5,553 nt of DNA from Verrucomicrobiota bacterium (GTDB lineage Bacteria; Verrucomicrobiota; Verrucomicrobiia; Opitutales; Opitutaceae). Within the stretch, counting starts at the first letter, position 1; every line of letters begins with the position of its first letter. A model generated the notes under the pieces. It did no database searches, was not told where the DNA came from, and saw only the letters and a list, made by a program, of their open reading frames with translations. The position numbers and the translations under genes were made by a program. The stretch is taken from assembly GCA_030916665.1 (NCBI GenBank), contig JAUPWC010000148.1, forward strand, positions 1 through 5,553. Direction: 5' to 3'. Below are positions 5,332 through 5,553 of the stretch, in pieces.

Positions 5332-5553
5332 TCACGCGCTGCCGAAGTGGGCCTTGTTGAATTCGTCGAGCGCGGCCTTCATCGCCACGATGTTCTCGCG
5401 GGGCATGCCGGGGCTGGTGCCGCCGCCGACGGAGAGCACCAGGTTCCGGCAGTCCTTGCCGGCCTTCTCGAGCACGTCGAGCGTGGCCTCGCGAACTTCG
5501 GCGGCGGTGCCGCGCACGCCGACCTCGAGGGGATTGACGTTGCCCATGAGGCA
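5332..5553 (-). CDS. Uroporphyrinogen-decarboxylase-family methyltransferase (C-terminal end, cut by window edge)
   Basis: The frame is open from the right edge to the TGA at 5332-5334, so about the last 73 residues of a protein usually ~350 long are visible. MGNVNPLEV, RGTAAEVREAT and SPGMPRENIVAM match the conserved C-terminal end of the URO-D/MtaA/CmuA superfamily (GNVDP, RGT.EEV, PP.NI.AM). In this setting, directly before a corrinoid protein, it is best read as the substrate-side methyltransferase that demethylates a methylated donor onto the corrinoid. It is less likely to be a heme-pathway HemE, whose neighbours would differ. Where MtaA/MtbA-type members carry a zinc-binding Cys (PGCG) this protein has VGGG (encoded at 5419-5430). 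The substrate is unknown. The internal ATG at 5547 is within the conserved domain and is not a start. Confidence 0.8.
   Translation of the reverse strand, partial: CLMGNVNPLEVGVRGTAAEVREATLDVLEKAGKDCRNLVLSVGGGTSPGMPRENIVAMKAALDEFNKAHFGSA

Overview
The window is a co-oriented cluster in which every supported gene lies on the minus strand. It is GC-rich bacterial DNA. The order in the direction of transcription (high to low coordinates) is: the C-terminal end of a uroporphyrinogen-decarboxylase-family methyltransferase (cut by the right edge), a corrinoid-binding protein with an unusual C-terminal domain, a methyltetrahydrofolate:corrinoid methyltransferase of the pterin-binding (DHPS-like) fold, a metal-dependent amidohydrolase, a compact methylenetetrahydrofolate-reductase-like protein, and the N-terminal part of a homocysteine S-methyltransferase (cut by the left edge).

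Read together, the first three genes form a complete set for corrinoid-dependent methyl transfer. A substrate-side methyltransferase demethylates a methylated donor onto Co(I) of the corrinoid protein, and the pterin-binding enzyme moves the methyl to tetrahydrofolate. Methyl-H4folate could then be oxidised through the MetF-like protein or passed to homocysteine by the last gene. The order URO-D-type methyltransferase, corrinoid protein, folate methyltransferase matches the mtvBCA-type aryl O-demethylase arrangement known from acetogens, but the substrate cannot be read from the sequence. The amidohydrolase has all expected metal ligands and no obvious role in this scheme; it may release a methylated substrate or may be a passenger. 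No reductive activator (RamA/DUF4445 type) is inside the window.

The second striking property is repeat content. All five intergenic gaps (85 to 210 bases) contain an imperfect inverted repeat, from at least five unrelated-looking families. A further 50-base double-hairpin element sits inside the amidohydrolase gene and is translated in frame. Two of the gap elements end exactly at, or within a base of, a start or stop codon. I see no convincing Shine-Dalgarno sequence in front of most genes, no canonical terminator, no RNA gene, no transposase and no CRISPR array.

The combination of corrinoid methyltransferase genes, weak ribosome-binding sites and these palindromic repeat types suggests Verrucomicrobiota, perhaps an Opitutaceae relative. 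That assignment is recollection-based inference and no taxonomic marker gene is present.
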